Shown here in pieces: positions 56,193-64,000 of a stretch of 64,000 nt of DNA. Position 1 is the first letter of the stretch; the number at the start of each line of letters is the position of its first letter. The position numbers and the translations under genes are program-made. A model generated the notes under the pieces. That model searched no databases and had not been told where the DNA came from. It saw only the letters and a program-made list of their open reading frames with translations. The stretch comes from Micromonospora phaseoli (GTDB taxonomy: Bacteria; Actinomycetota; Actinomycetes; Mycobacteriales; Micromonosporaceae): contig NZ_FNYV01000010.1 in the NCBI RefSeq assembly GCF_900109115.1, positions 164,109 to 228,108 of the forward strand, written 5' to 3'.

Positions 56193-56311
56193 CCGAGGCC
56201 GAGGCAGATGATCGCCTGACCATAGGTCGAGGCCGCCCTTGCCTGGGTGTCCACCTTAAACTCCGCGTCGCCTGACCTGACCTGCGCACCTTCATGGTTC
56301 AGCGCGGCCGA

Positions 56312-57193
56312 TTACCTGCTTGCGGTCGCACGTCCGTCCTCGAGGTAGACGCCGCCATGTCCGATGGCGGTGACCGCTGTCGCTACCCGCCGAGCCAACC
56401 GAGGAATCAACACCTCATCGAGGCGTTCCGGCTCGATGAAGTCGTACCGGTCCAGCTCGTCGGGGCACAGGCGGATCGTCGCAGTCTGGTCCGCTGTCAG
56501 CACTCCGCCGTCGAAGACGAACATGAGTCCGCCGTCGGTGTGGACCTTGGTCCCGTCGGCACGGTCGCTGATGCCGCGGACGACGACGGCCGGCAGAGAG
56601 CGGTTCAGGTGGGCGGCCTGGGCGACCCCGGCGGACTCCATCTCCACCGCCAACGCGTCGTTGTAGTGATCACGAATGCGCTTTGCCTCGGGCGAGGACG
56701 CTGAGTCGAGGACGACCTCTCCGGCGGCGATTGGGCCGAACCGCACCTGGGGCACTTCTCCGGCGAGGCCCCGCGCCCAGCCCCGCTCCCGCTCAAGATG
56801 CCGGGCGAGCTGATCACAGGCATGGGGGATCTCCCACACGCGAGGTCGGGTGCGGAACGCGTCGCTCTCGCTAGTGCCGCCGTGATAGGCGTACACGTGG
56901 GTGGCCACGACGACGTCGCCGAGGCCGACGGAGGGCCAGAGCGCTCCGGCCACGCCGGCGAAGATGACCGCTTCCGGATCGAACTCGGTCATGGCGCGTT
57001 CGGCGATGACGGCGGAGGGGTGGTTGCCCTTGCCGACAAGGCCGAGAATGATCTCACAGGAGCCTCCGGTCACGGTGCCACGCTCGAAGCGCGTGCCCAT
57101 CGGATGTACGTGCGGTGCGACTTTCGTGAGACGTTCGCGGACTGCGTTGTACTCGAGGTCCAGTGCGGTGAGCACGACCACGGGTCTGGTCAT
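56312..57193 (-). CDS. Nucleoside phosphorylase-superfamily (MTA/SAH nucleosidase-like) protein
   Basis: 293-aa PNP_UDP_1-fold protein: VVVLTALDLEYNAVRERL, VGKGNHPSAVIAERAMTEFDPEAVIFAGVAGAL, DVVVATHVYAYHGG, and the substrate/ribose site DALAVEMESAGVAQAAHLNRSLPAVVVRGISDRADG. EMES and RGISD are the nucleosidase signatures. Its C-terminal 50 residues extend beyond MTAN. It overlaps the NUDIX regulator gene by four bases and is therefore likely controlled by it; probable substrate is a nucleoside or nucleotide of NAD/ADP-ribose metabolism (inference). Confidence 0.85.
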   Translation of the reverse strand: MTRPVVVLTALDLEYNAVRERLTKVAPHVHPMGTRFERGTVTGGSCEIILGLVGKGNHPSAVIAERAMTEFDPEAVIFAGVAGALWPSVGLGDVVVATHVYAYHGGTSESDAFRTRPRVWEIPHACDQLARHLERERGWARGLAGEVPQVRFGPIAAGEVVLDSASSPEAKRIRDHYNDALAVEMESAGVAQAAHLNRSLPAVVVRGISDRADGTKVHTDGGLMFVFDGGVLTADQTATIRLCPDELDRYDFIEPERLDEVLIPRLARRVATAVTAIGHGGVYLEDGRATASR

Positions 57194-57921
57194 CTCTCGT
57201 CTCCTCCGGCTGCGACGGTCGGAACCGTGCGGATCATGGGTGGGTAGAGGTTCCGGCACGGACCGGCGCGGTAGACGCGGGCCGGGCGGCCGGTGCCCGT
57301 GGCGCGGGGCGGACCGGCGGGGACCACGAAGCCCTTCGTGCCCTGGACCTTGCGGTAGAAGTTGCGGGGGTCGAGCGGCGTGCCCCAGACGGCCTCGTAG
57401 ACCTGCTGCAGCTCCGTGAGGGTGAAGACCTCGGGGCAGAAAGCGGTCGCGAGTCCCGTGTGCTCCAACTTGGAACGGGCACGCTCCACCCCGTCGACGA
57501 CGATGCGTAGGTGGTCGAAGGCGAGCGGTACCCGTGCGGCGAGTACATCGTCGACCGGCGTCCACTCGGCTGCTGCGGCGTCGGTTCCGGCGATGGGCTC
57601 GGGAAGGCGCGGCACGATGGCGAGGTGAGCGACGGAGACCACACGTCCACGAGGATCACGGTCGGGGTCGCCGTAGGTACCGAGCTGCTCCAGGTGCGGG
57701 ATGTCGGTGAGCCCCGCCTCCTCCCGCAGCTCCCGGCGGGCGGCGCTGAGGATGTTCTCGCGCTCATCGGCGAGGAACCCACCAGGCAGCGCCGCCCGCC
57801 CAGCGAACGGCTCGACGCCGCGTCGCACGAGAAGCAGGTGCAGACGGCCACCGCGCAGGGTGAGGATCACAAGATCGACCGTGAGCAGGATCCGGGGTGG
57901 TTTCCACGTGTCATCGGGCAC
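57190..57921 (-). CDS. NrtR-like NUDIX transcriptional regulator
   Basis: 243-aa protein with an N-terminal NUDIX domain (LTVDLVILTLRGGRLHLLLVRRGVEPFAGRAALPGGFLADERENILSAARRELREEAGL) and a C-terminal winged helix (LTELQQVYEAVWGTPLDPRNFYRKVQG), the layout of NrtR repressors that bind ADP-ribose. The NUDIX box deviates slightly (GGFLADERENILSAARRELREEAG) but keeps REL and EE. GTG at 57921 is chosen because a TATGGT box (57933-57928) is six bases upstream and a perfect palindrome overlaps it; a longer frame would put the operator inside the gene. Confidence 0.87.
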   Translation of the reverse strand: MPDDTWKPPRILLTVDLVILTLRGGRLHLLLVRRGVEPFAGRAALPGGFLADERENILSAARRELREEAGLTDIPHLEQLGTYGDPDRDPRGRVVSVAHLAIVPRLPEPIAGTDAAAAEWTPVDDVLAARVPLAFDHLRIVVDGVERARSKLEHTGLATAFCPEVFTLTELQQVYEAVWGTPLDPRNFYRKVQGTKGFVVPAGPPRATGTGRPARVYRAGPCRNLYPPMIRTVPTVAAGGDER

Positions 57922-57927
57922 CGCTCG

Positions 57928-57959
57928 ACCATAGCTTTTTGTCGAGTCGACAAAAAGCT
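57928..57959 (-). promoter_or_regulatory. NrtR-type operator and promoter
   Basis: Perfect 13-bp inverted repeat AGCTTTTTGTCGA (57933-57945), one central base, TCGACAAAAAGCT (57947-57959). It touches the TATGGT -10 of the NUDIX regulator gene, so binding would shut off the two-gene operon. Confidence 0.75.
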
Positions 57960-58672
57960 GTCCAGGCTGTCGTGTCACCGACACTCTAAGTAGCGTCTAG
58001 ATCACCAAGAGCTGAGTCCGATGGCAATGTGGTCGGACGGAGTGCTAGCGCACATGCGCCGCCGGGCGGCGCTCTGATCTCGGCTCGGTACCTGTCGAGG
58101 AGTTGCCGCACCACTGCACTCGTGCGGGCCAGGAGCGCAGGACTGGCCTGTACCACTCGACGTTCGGAATCCGCACGACGAGGTGTCCTTGATCCATGCA
58201 TCCCCACCCCAGGGCACCAACCTGCGCCAGCATCCGTTCACTGATCGCACCCGGCAGGGTGCCCCCGTTTACCCCCCGAAAACCCCACCCCAGCGCTGAC
58301 TACGAGTGACAAGAGGCGATGAATGCAGGACAGCGTTCATGCAGGTCAACGCCAAATTATGACCAGCGATGACAAGCTCGGCAGGGTGACGTTTGGTAAC
58401 CGCGGGTTGTCAACTCTTATCATCGTTGCTCGGCATCTGCCGACACTCTGGCCCCGCCCGCCCGCCCGCCCGCCCCGCCTCCCGCCCGGCCGGCCGGGCG
58501 GTGTTCGTTCTGGTCCGCGATCCAGCCTACGACTCGGCCGCGCGGCGCCTGGACGTCGCAGGCGCAGTGCCTCTGGTGTGCGCGCTGGGCTGTGCTGGTC
58601 GACGTCGACCACTCGCTGTACACATGATCTTCCCGACAGTGTCGATCAAATCCCTCAGATCGCCGCTCGCTG
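57960..58672. other. Gene-poor stretch with CCCG microsatellite
   Basis: About 700 bases in which no reading frame has convincing starts or codon bias. Around 58100-58200 the minus strand shows peptide-like fragments in two frames (EWYRPVLRSWPARVQW and VVRQLLDRYRAEI), possibly a decayed gene. A run of CCCG units lies at about 58453-58500. A short dyad GACACAT-N4-ATGTGTC (58678-58695) follows at the start of the next gene. Confidence 0.45.
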
Positions 58673-58735
58673 ATGTTGACACATCGATATGTGTCGGCGA
58701 AGGTGGTGATCATTTCTCGCGGGGAGGGCGTCGCT

Positions 58736-61588
58736 TTGGCCGGTTCTGGTTTGTCCTTACATGCTCAGCGGCCACGCCGGTCGCGCTGGTCAGCGGTCGT
58801 GCTGGCGGTTGCGGTGCTTGGGTCAGGGCTTGAGGTAGTGGACGGGCCTGACGTTGCTCTTGCGGCGTCCTCGGTGGTCCCGGATTGCTCGGTGACGGAG
58901 GCTGCGGACGAGGCGGCGGCGGCTGCGCTGGCTGCCGAGTGTGGCGTGTCGGTGGAGGCGTTGAGTGAACGGACCGAGTTTGAGCAGGTAGTGGTGGAAC
59001 CATCTGGTTCGCAGACGTTGACGGTGGCGGCGGTGCCGCAGCGGGTTAAGCGGACCGATGGTTCGTGGGCTGCGATCGATCCGACTCTGTCGGTAGTGGG
59101 CGGGGCGGTGGTGCCGGCGGCGACCCTAGCCGATGTGCGGTTCTCGGTGGGCGGGTCGGGGCCGCTGGCAACCTGGCGGGTGGGCGGTTCGTCGTTCACT
59201 TTGTCGTGGCCGTTGGGTGCGTTGCCTGCGCCGCGGCTGGTGGGCGCCTCGGCGGTCTACGACGGTGTGTTGCCGGGGGTGAATCTGCATGTGACTGCGC
59301 TGCGGGAGGGGTTTTCGCATGCGGTGGAGATTCTGACCCCGGCTGCGGCGGCTAACCCGGCGGTGCGCCAGATCCGGTATGCGCTGGGCGGGGATGTGCA
59401 GGTTGAGGCGGATGGCGGTGGCGGGCTGCGCCTGGTTGATCCGGGCGGGGAGACGGTCGCGGTCACGCATGGGGCGTCGATGTGGGATTCGTCGGTGGAT
59501 CCGGCGGGTGCTGGTGAGGTGATCTCGGCGCGCGGCGTTGCCGGGGAGACGGCGGTGCCGGCGACGGGTGCGGAACCGGGTGTCACGTCGCGGCGGACGG
59601 GCGTCGCTGTGGAGGTCGATGGCGGCGACCTGACTGTGGTGACGGACGAGGCGATGTTGGATGACCCGACGGTGACGTGGCCGGTGTTCGTGGATCCGCC
59701 GTTCAACGGGTTGCGCTCGAAGTGGGCGTACGCGAACAACACCAACAAGAACTGGGACGTCGGCAGCCGGGCCTGGGTAGGCCGCAACGACTACGACGGC
59801 GTGTTGTACCGGTCGTTCTTCGATTTCAATGTGTCGACCTTGCGGGGAACGCAGATTCTGTCGGCGAAGGTGACCATGGAGTTGGACCACTCGTGGTCGT
59901 GTGACCCGTCGTGGGTGCACCTGTACCGCACCAACACTGACGGCATCACGGTGTCCAGTGCCGGGCGTATGAACTGGTCGACTCGGCCGTTGCCCTCGTC
60001 GCACTGGTTGGACTCGTGGGAGGGCAACGCGAACGAGGCCGGTGGTTGCGGCTCGATCCAGCCGGACGCGACCGCCGTGTTCGAGGGTTCCACGTTGAAG
60101 AACAACGTGCAGGCGCGGGCGACGGCGAACGCGACGACTTACACGGTCGGGTTGTGTGCGTGTAACAGCGACGGCCAGCACGAGTCATTGCAGGAGCGGT
60201 GGAAGAAGTTTCATGCCGCTCACACCTACCTGATCGCGACGTACGACAAGAAGCCGAACCCTCCGGCCGCGCAGGCGTTCTCCACCACGACGGACTGCTA
60301 CAAGGCGTGCACGTCGCCGGCGGTGGTCCGCACGACGACGCCGACGTTGCGGGCAAACGTTTCGGACCCGTACAACGGGAACCTGAAGACCAGGTTTGAG
60401 GTACGTACGTCGGCCTCGCCGTCGGCGACCTTGGTAGCGAGCAACTCCGCAGCACCGTCGACTACCGCGGCGCCGGGCCTTGCGACCTGGAAAGTGCCCT
60501 CCGGCTTGTCCAACGGGTCGACCTACTACTGGCGGGCGTACTCGACAGATGAGAACAATCTGACAGGCGACTGGTCGACGTGGCAGACGGTGAGCGTGGA
60601 CACGTCACCACCGGTGGTGACGTCGGTGTCGTCGGCGCAGTACCCACTGCGGGACTGGGGTGCAGTGCTGGGCACCCCCGGGACGTTCGCGTTAGCCGGC
60701 GCAGCCGATGTCGCGGACTTCACCTGGTCGGCGGACGGCGGATCGGCGACGACGGTCACCGCGTCCGGCACGAATCCAAAGACGGCGTCGGTGACGCACA
60801 ACCCCACGACGGACATGGTCCACACGCTGAGCGTGGTGGCCAAGGACATCGCCGGCAACATCAGCCAGACCCACCTGCATCAGTTCTGGGTATCGCCCCT
60901 GCCGAACAAGTTCTCCCGCTGGAAGCTCGACGAGATGTCCGGGACGACGACGGCGGACTCAGGATCGGGTGGTAGCGCGTTGTCGCCGGGAACGCTGTCG
61001 GGTTCGGTGTCGTTCGCACCCGGCTATCTGGGCGGCGCCGCCTCGTTCACCGGGACCGGTGGTCAGATCACTATGAGCGGCCCGGTACTGGACACCACCA
61101 AGAGCTTCACGGTGATGGCCTGGGTCCGCGCATCAGACCTGGCTGCGCACGACTATCAGGTGGCGCTGAGCCAGGACGGAACGACGGCCAGCCGCTTCCA
61201 GCTGATGTACAACAAGGACGCCAACAGTGGCGCCGGCGGCTGGTGCTTCGCCATGCGCCCCACGGATGGTGGCAACTCGACGAGCGCCTGCACGGACGGA
61301 ACGTCCTGGGGACTACCGTCCGTGGGCACGTGGGTGCACCTCGCCGGGGTGTACGACGCGGCCGCCCACAAGATCCGTGCGTTCGTGATGGGCGACCCGC
61401 TCAACTGCGGCGGTGAGACCGCCGAAGCATCCTTTACCGGCACGTGGTCGGCGACCGGATCGTTCGCAATCGGCCGTGCTCTGTCGTCGGGCGCCGCCGC
61501 GAACCGTTGGCGCGGCGAAATCGATGACGTCCACGCCTTCCAGCGGACCCTTTCCGACATCGAAATCTGCCAGCAAGCCGCCCAGTAA
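58736..61588 (+). CDS. Large secreted DNRLRE/LamG-domain protein
   Basis: About 950-aa exported protein. Signal peptide after an Arg-rich start (QRPRRSRWSAVVLAVAVLGSGL), an N-terminal beta-rich region, a DNRLRE-like module (RAWVGRNDYDGVLYRSFFDFNVSTLRGTQILSAKVTMELDHSWSCDPSWVHLYRT), Fn3-like modules, and a C-terminal LamG lectin-like domain (FSRWKLDEMSGTTTADSGSG to RWRGEIDDVHAFQRTLSDIEICQQAAQ). Such proteins precede RHS/YD-repeat proteins in actinomycetes. TTG at 58736 is chosen for GGAGG eight bases upstream; ATG at 58673 would add 21 residues without a ribosome site. Confidence 0.8.
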   Translation: MAGSGLSLHAQRPRRSRWSAVVLAVAVLGSGLEVVDGPDVALAASSVVPDCSVTEAADEAAAAALAAECGVSVEALSERTEFEQVVVEPSGSQTLTVAAVPQRVKRTDGSWAAIDPTLSVVGGAVVPAATLADVRFSVGGSGPLATWRVGGSSFTLSWPLGALPAPRLVGASAVYDGVLPGVNLHVTALREGFSHAVEILTPAAAANPAVRQIRYALGGDVQVEADGGGGLRLVDPGGETVAVTHGASMWDSSVDPAGAGEVISARGVAGETAVPATGAEPGVTSRRTGVAVEVDGGDLTVVTDEAMLDDPTVTWPVFVDPPFNGLRSKWAYANNTNKNWDVGSRAWVGRNDYDGVLYRSFFDFNVSTLRGTQILSAKVTMELDHSWSCDPSWVHLYRTNTDGITVSSAGRMNWSTRPLPSSHWLDSWEGNANEAGGCGSIQPDATAVFEGSTLKNNVQARATANATTYTVGLCACNSDGQHESLQERWKKFHAAHTYLIATYDKKPNPPAAQAFSTTTDCYKACTSPAVVRTTTPTLRANVSDPYNGNLKTRFEVRTSASPSATLVASNSAAPSTTAAPGLATWKVPSGLSNGSTYYWRAYSTDENNLTGDWSTWQTVSVDTSPPVVTSVSSAQYPLRDWGAVLGTPGTFALAGAADVADFTWSADGGSATTVTASGTNPKTASVTHNPTTDMVHTLSVVAKDIAGNISQTHLHQFWVSPLPNKFSRWKLDEMSGTTTADSGSGGSALSPGTLSGSVSFAPGYLGGAASFTGTGGQITMSGPVLDTTKSFTVMAWVRASDLAAHDYQVALSQDGTTASRFQLMYNKDANSGAGGWCFAMRPTDGGNSTSACTDGTSWGLPSVGTWVHLAGVYDAAAHKIRAFVMGDPLNCGGETAEASFTGTWSATGSFAIGRALSSGAAANRWRGEIDDVHAFQRTLSDIEICQQAAQ

Positions 61589-61748
61589 CCCATCCGACCC
61601 GGACTCCGGGCGGCCCGAGCCACCGTCAGTGGGCGAGGCTCGACTGCCATGTCGGTAAGGCTGCCAGGAGTCCCCAACTCATGTGCCGTCAGCTCGTCAC
61701 GTTTCACCTCCGGTTCCGTCGCTAGAAGCATGCATGGGGAGCAGCGCC

Positions 61749-64000
61749 ATGAGGGTTGAAGTCGAGGGTCCGCCGCAGCGGACGAAAGCAAGGCCTGGCG
61801 TCGGGCGCCGGATGCGCTGGATGTCCGCACCGTTGGCGGTGCTCCTGGCGGTCACGATGATCGACCAGCCGTCGGCTGTCGAGGCAGCGCCGAAGTGGGA
61901 ACCGCCAAAGCCGAAGGATGTTGCCGGACTGCGGGTGACCGACGCAAAGCCGCAGGCCGCACGAGTGACGGCCTTCCCGGAGTCGCGTGCGGTGCGGGGC
62001 CCACGGCCCGTGACCTGGCCGCAGCCGGGTACGGCGACGGCCCGCCCAACTGTGGCGGGTGCGCATCGGGCTGGTGGGCTGCCGGTGACCGTGTCCGCAG
62101 TGGAGTCAGAAGGCTTCGGCGCGCGGGGTGTGGCCGGGCCGGAAGCGGTGACGGTGCGGGTGTTCGACCGAGCGGCCACCGCGCGGGCAGGCGTGCAGGG
62201 TGTGTTACTGAGTCTTGGTCACTCGGATGGCATACCGGGCAATGGGCGGGTGTCGGTCGGGGTCGACTATTCGGGGTTCGCGCAGGCGTTCGGCGGCGAC
62301 TGGGCGTCGCGGCTGCGGCTGACGCAGCGTCCCGCCTGTGCGGTGAGCACGCCGCAGCTGCCGGAATGCCAGACGGCCACGCCGGTGCCGACGGTGAACG
62401 ACCCGCAGGCGTCAACGGTGTCGGCGCAGGTCGACCTGTCGGGTAAGGCGGTGACACTACTGGCGGTGCAGGCGGACTCGGGCGGCGACAACGGTGACTA
62501 TAAGGCCACCGACCTCTCACCGGCCGCTGCCTGGGATGTGTCGGCCCAAACCGGTGATTTCTCCTGGTCGTACGAGATGCGGATACCCCCAGGATTGGGC
62601 GGTCCCGAGCCGTCGGTGAGCCTGGCGTACTCGTCGGGCAGCGTGGACGGGTTGACCACGATGTCGAATAACCAGGGCGGTTGGGTCGGCGACGGCTGGG
62701 CGTCCTGGCCGGGTTACATCGAGCGGCGGTACGACTCCTGCGCGGACGACAACCCGGGCCACAAGACCGGTGACCTGTGCTGGTTCAACGACAACGCGAC
62801 GCTGTCGTTGAACGGTCGGGCGGGTGAGCTGATCCGCGACGGTTCGGTGTGGCGGATGAAGAACGACGACGGTACCAAGATCGAGCGGGTCACCGATTCG
62901 GCCCGGGCCAACGGTGACAACGACAACGAGTACTGGAAGGTGACCACCACCGACGGGGTGCAGTACTTCTTCGGTTACCACCGGCTGCCGGGCTGGTCGT
63001 CGGGGGATCCGGTGACGAACTCGACGTTCACGACTCCGGTGTACGGCAACAACTCCGGTGAGCCGTGCTACGACTCCACGTTCGCCGACGCCCGCTGTAA
63101 CCAGGGGTGGCGGTGGAACCTGGACTACGTGGTCGACCCGAACAACAACTCGCTGGCGTACTTCTACAAGAAGGAGACCGGCGCGTACGGCCGCAACAAC
63201 ACGCCGACCCAGCGGACCACCTACGACCGGGGCGGCTACCTGGACCGCATCGAGTACGGCATGCGTAAGGGCGCGGAGTACAGCGCGGCGGCGCCGTTGC
63301 GGGTGATGTTCGAGACCAACGAGCGGTGCCTGTCGAACTGCTGGACGGGTACGGCGTGGACGTCGGATCCGAAGCCGGCCTCGTGGCCGGACACCCCGTG
63401 GGACCAGTTCTGCAAGGAGGCCCCGTGTAACGAGCTGAACGCGCCGACGTTCTGGTCGGCGCGGCGGCTGACGAAGGTCACCGCGCAGCTGCGTAACGGC
63501 ACGTCGTCGTACCGGGATGTGGAGTCCTGGGCGTTGCGGCAGGAGTTCATCAACGCCGGTACCGGTGAGAGCACGCCGATGTGGCTGCGCGGGATCACCC
63601 GGACCGGGCACGTCACCACCGCCGGCGGTGTCGCCGTCTCCGACCCGGAGATCACCTTCAACCCGGGGGCCGAGCCGCTGGCCAACCGGGTGGACGGGCC
63701 GTCGGACCAGCGCACCGAGCTGAACCGGTGGCGGATCAAGCAGATCCGCACCGAGTCCGGCGGCGACATCCTGGTCACCTACTCGGGGCACGACTGCACC
63801 CGCAGCACCCGGCCGACGCCGCACTCGAACACCAAACGCTGCATGCCGGCGTACTTCTCCTGGCCGGGCACTGGTGACCCGACGCTGGACTGGTTCCACA
63901 AGTACGTGGTCACCCGCATCGACCAGGACGACCTGGTCACCGACCAGCCGAACCAGACCACCTTCTACGACTACCTGGACGATCCGGCCTGGGCCTACAA
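61749..64000 (+). CDS. RHS/SpvB-like secreted protein, N-terminal part (cut by window end)
   Basis: Open frame of at least 750 codons running off the window. N-terminal signal (RRMRWMSAPLAVLLAVTMIDQPSAVEA), a Pro-rich region, then SpvB/RHS-type beta-sheets: SWSYEMRIPPGLGGPEPSVSLAYSSGSVDGLTTMSNNQGGWVGDGWASWPGYIERRY, VQYFFGYHRLPGW, RWNLDYVVDPNNNSLAYFYKKE. This is the cage-forming part of polymorphic RHS toxins or wall-associated proteins; any C-terminal toxin and immunity gene lie outside. ATG at 61749 has GGGGAG seven bases upstream. It is 160 bases after the LamG protein. Confidence 0.85.
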   Translation, partial: MRVEVEGPPQRTKARPGVGRRMRWMSAPLAVLLAVTMIDQPSAVEAAPKWEPPKPKDVAGLRVTDAKPQAARVTAFPESRAVRGPRPVTWPQPGTATARPTVAGAHRAGGLPVTVSAVESEGFGARGVAGPEAVTVRVFDRAATARAGVQGVLLSLGHSDGIPGNGRVSVGVDYSGFAQAFGGDWASRLRLTQRPACAVSTPQLPECQTATPVPTVNDPQASTVSAQVDLSGKAVTLLAVQADSGGDNGDYKATDLSPAAAWDVSAQTGDFSWSYEMRIPPGLGGPEPSVSLAYSSGSVDGLTTMSNNQGGWVGDGWASWPGYIERRYDSCADDNPGHKTGDLCWFNDNATLSLNGRAGELIRDGSVWRMKNDDGTKIERVTDSARANGDNDNEYWKVTTTDGVQYFFGYHRLPGWSSGDPVTNSTFTTPVYGNNSGEPCYDSTFADARCNQGWRWNLDYVVDPNNNSLAYFYKKETGAYGRNNTPTQRTTYDRGGYLDRIEYGMRKGAEYSAAAPLRVMFETNERCLSNCWTGTAWTSDPKPASWPDTPWDQFCKEAPCNELNAPTFWSARRLTKVTAQLRNGTSSYRDVESWALRQEFINAGTGESTPMWLRGITRTGHVTTAGGVAVSDPEITFNPGAEPLANRVDGPSDQRTELNRWRIKQIRTESGGDILVTYSGHDCTRSTRPTPHSNTKRCMPAYFSWPGTGDPTLDWFHKYVVTRIDQDDLVTDQPNQTTFYDYLDDPAWAY

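Noticed and set aside
62517..63899. 460-codon minus-strand frame opposite the RHS-like gene
   Set aside because: Antisense to a continuous secreted-protein frame with good domain sense; the reverse product is Arg/Val/Gly low complexity.
1..64000. CRISPR arrays, transposase genes, phage genes, rRNA
   Set aside because: No regularly spaced direct repeats, DDE transposase, integrase or rRNA sequence was recognised on either strand.

Overview
The window is GC-rich actinobacterial chromosome, most likely from the Micromonosporaceae (Micromonospora/Salinispora-like). Grounds for this are the codon bias, frequent GTG starts and GTGA/ATGA stop-start overlaps, many leaderless TANNNT promoters 6-7 nt before a start codon, and a clpS-DUF2017-mec-cysO-cysM-MBL-rph-rdgB order that matches the mycobacterial Rv1331-Rv1341 neighbourhood. 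Identities are read from the sequence and from recalled family features; no database search was run.

Layout. (1) 168-6546: housekeeping block with ClpS adaptor, DUF2017, the CysO-dependent cysteine pathway (mec, cysO, cysM), a metallo-beta-lactamase-fold hydrolase, a mannosyltransferase-like protein, RNase PH and RdgB. (2) 6596-14488, minus strand: histidine-utilisation operon (RpiR-type regulator, hutU, M20 amidohydrolase, hutF, hutI, hutH). (3) 14661-31294: envelope polysaccharide locus with a membrane protein, six glycosyltransferases, a flippase, a beta-helix protein, a Wzy-like polymerase, an initiating sugar transferase and an LCP ligase. (4) 31464-35541: methyltransferase, MOSC protein, expansin-like protein, GNAT, tRNA-Leu, peroxiredoxin. 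(5) 35718-38389: CbiMNQO-type cobalt/nickel ECF importer behind a Nur-like palindrome. (6) 38379-43957: an ECF sigma/MauE/DsbA/membrane-protein operon divergent from CopCD and YcnI, probably copper handling. (7) 44100-50403: membrane proteins, orn, tRNA-His, two L,D-transpeptidases and tRNA-Lys.

(8) From about 50450 to the end the content becomes accessory: NUDIX proteins, a Phd-like antitoxin, a YdcF-type protein, an XRE-TPR regulator, and a compact RiPP locus (53424-56192). That locus has three small coupled genes, a radical SAM/SPASM enzyme, a 61-aa precursor with two copies of a KFD(N/S)RP(T/A)WDN motif, and a pentapeptide-repeat protein. It looks like a cyclophane-forming (triceptide-type) pathway with a candidate self-resistance gene and is the most interesting system here. 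After it come a nucleoside phosphorylase/NrtR-like NUDIX pair behind a perfect 13-bp palindrome, and a large secreted LamG protein followed by an RHS/SpvB-like protein cut by the window end.

Other points worth attention: CysO carries 25 residues beyond its Gly-Gly; a palindromic intergenic repeat supplies the start of the M20 amidohydrolase; a possible leaderless leader peptide precedes the MBL gene; and three secreted proteins of the copper region would all have histidine at their mature N-terminus.
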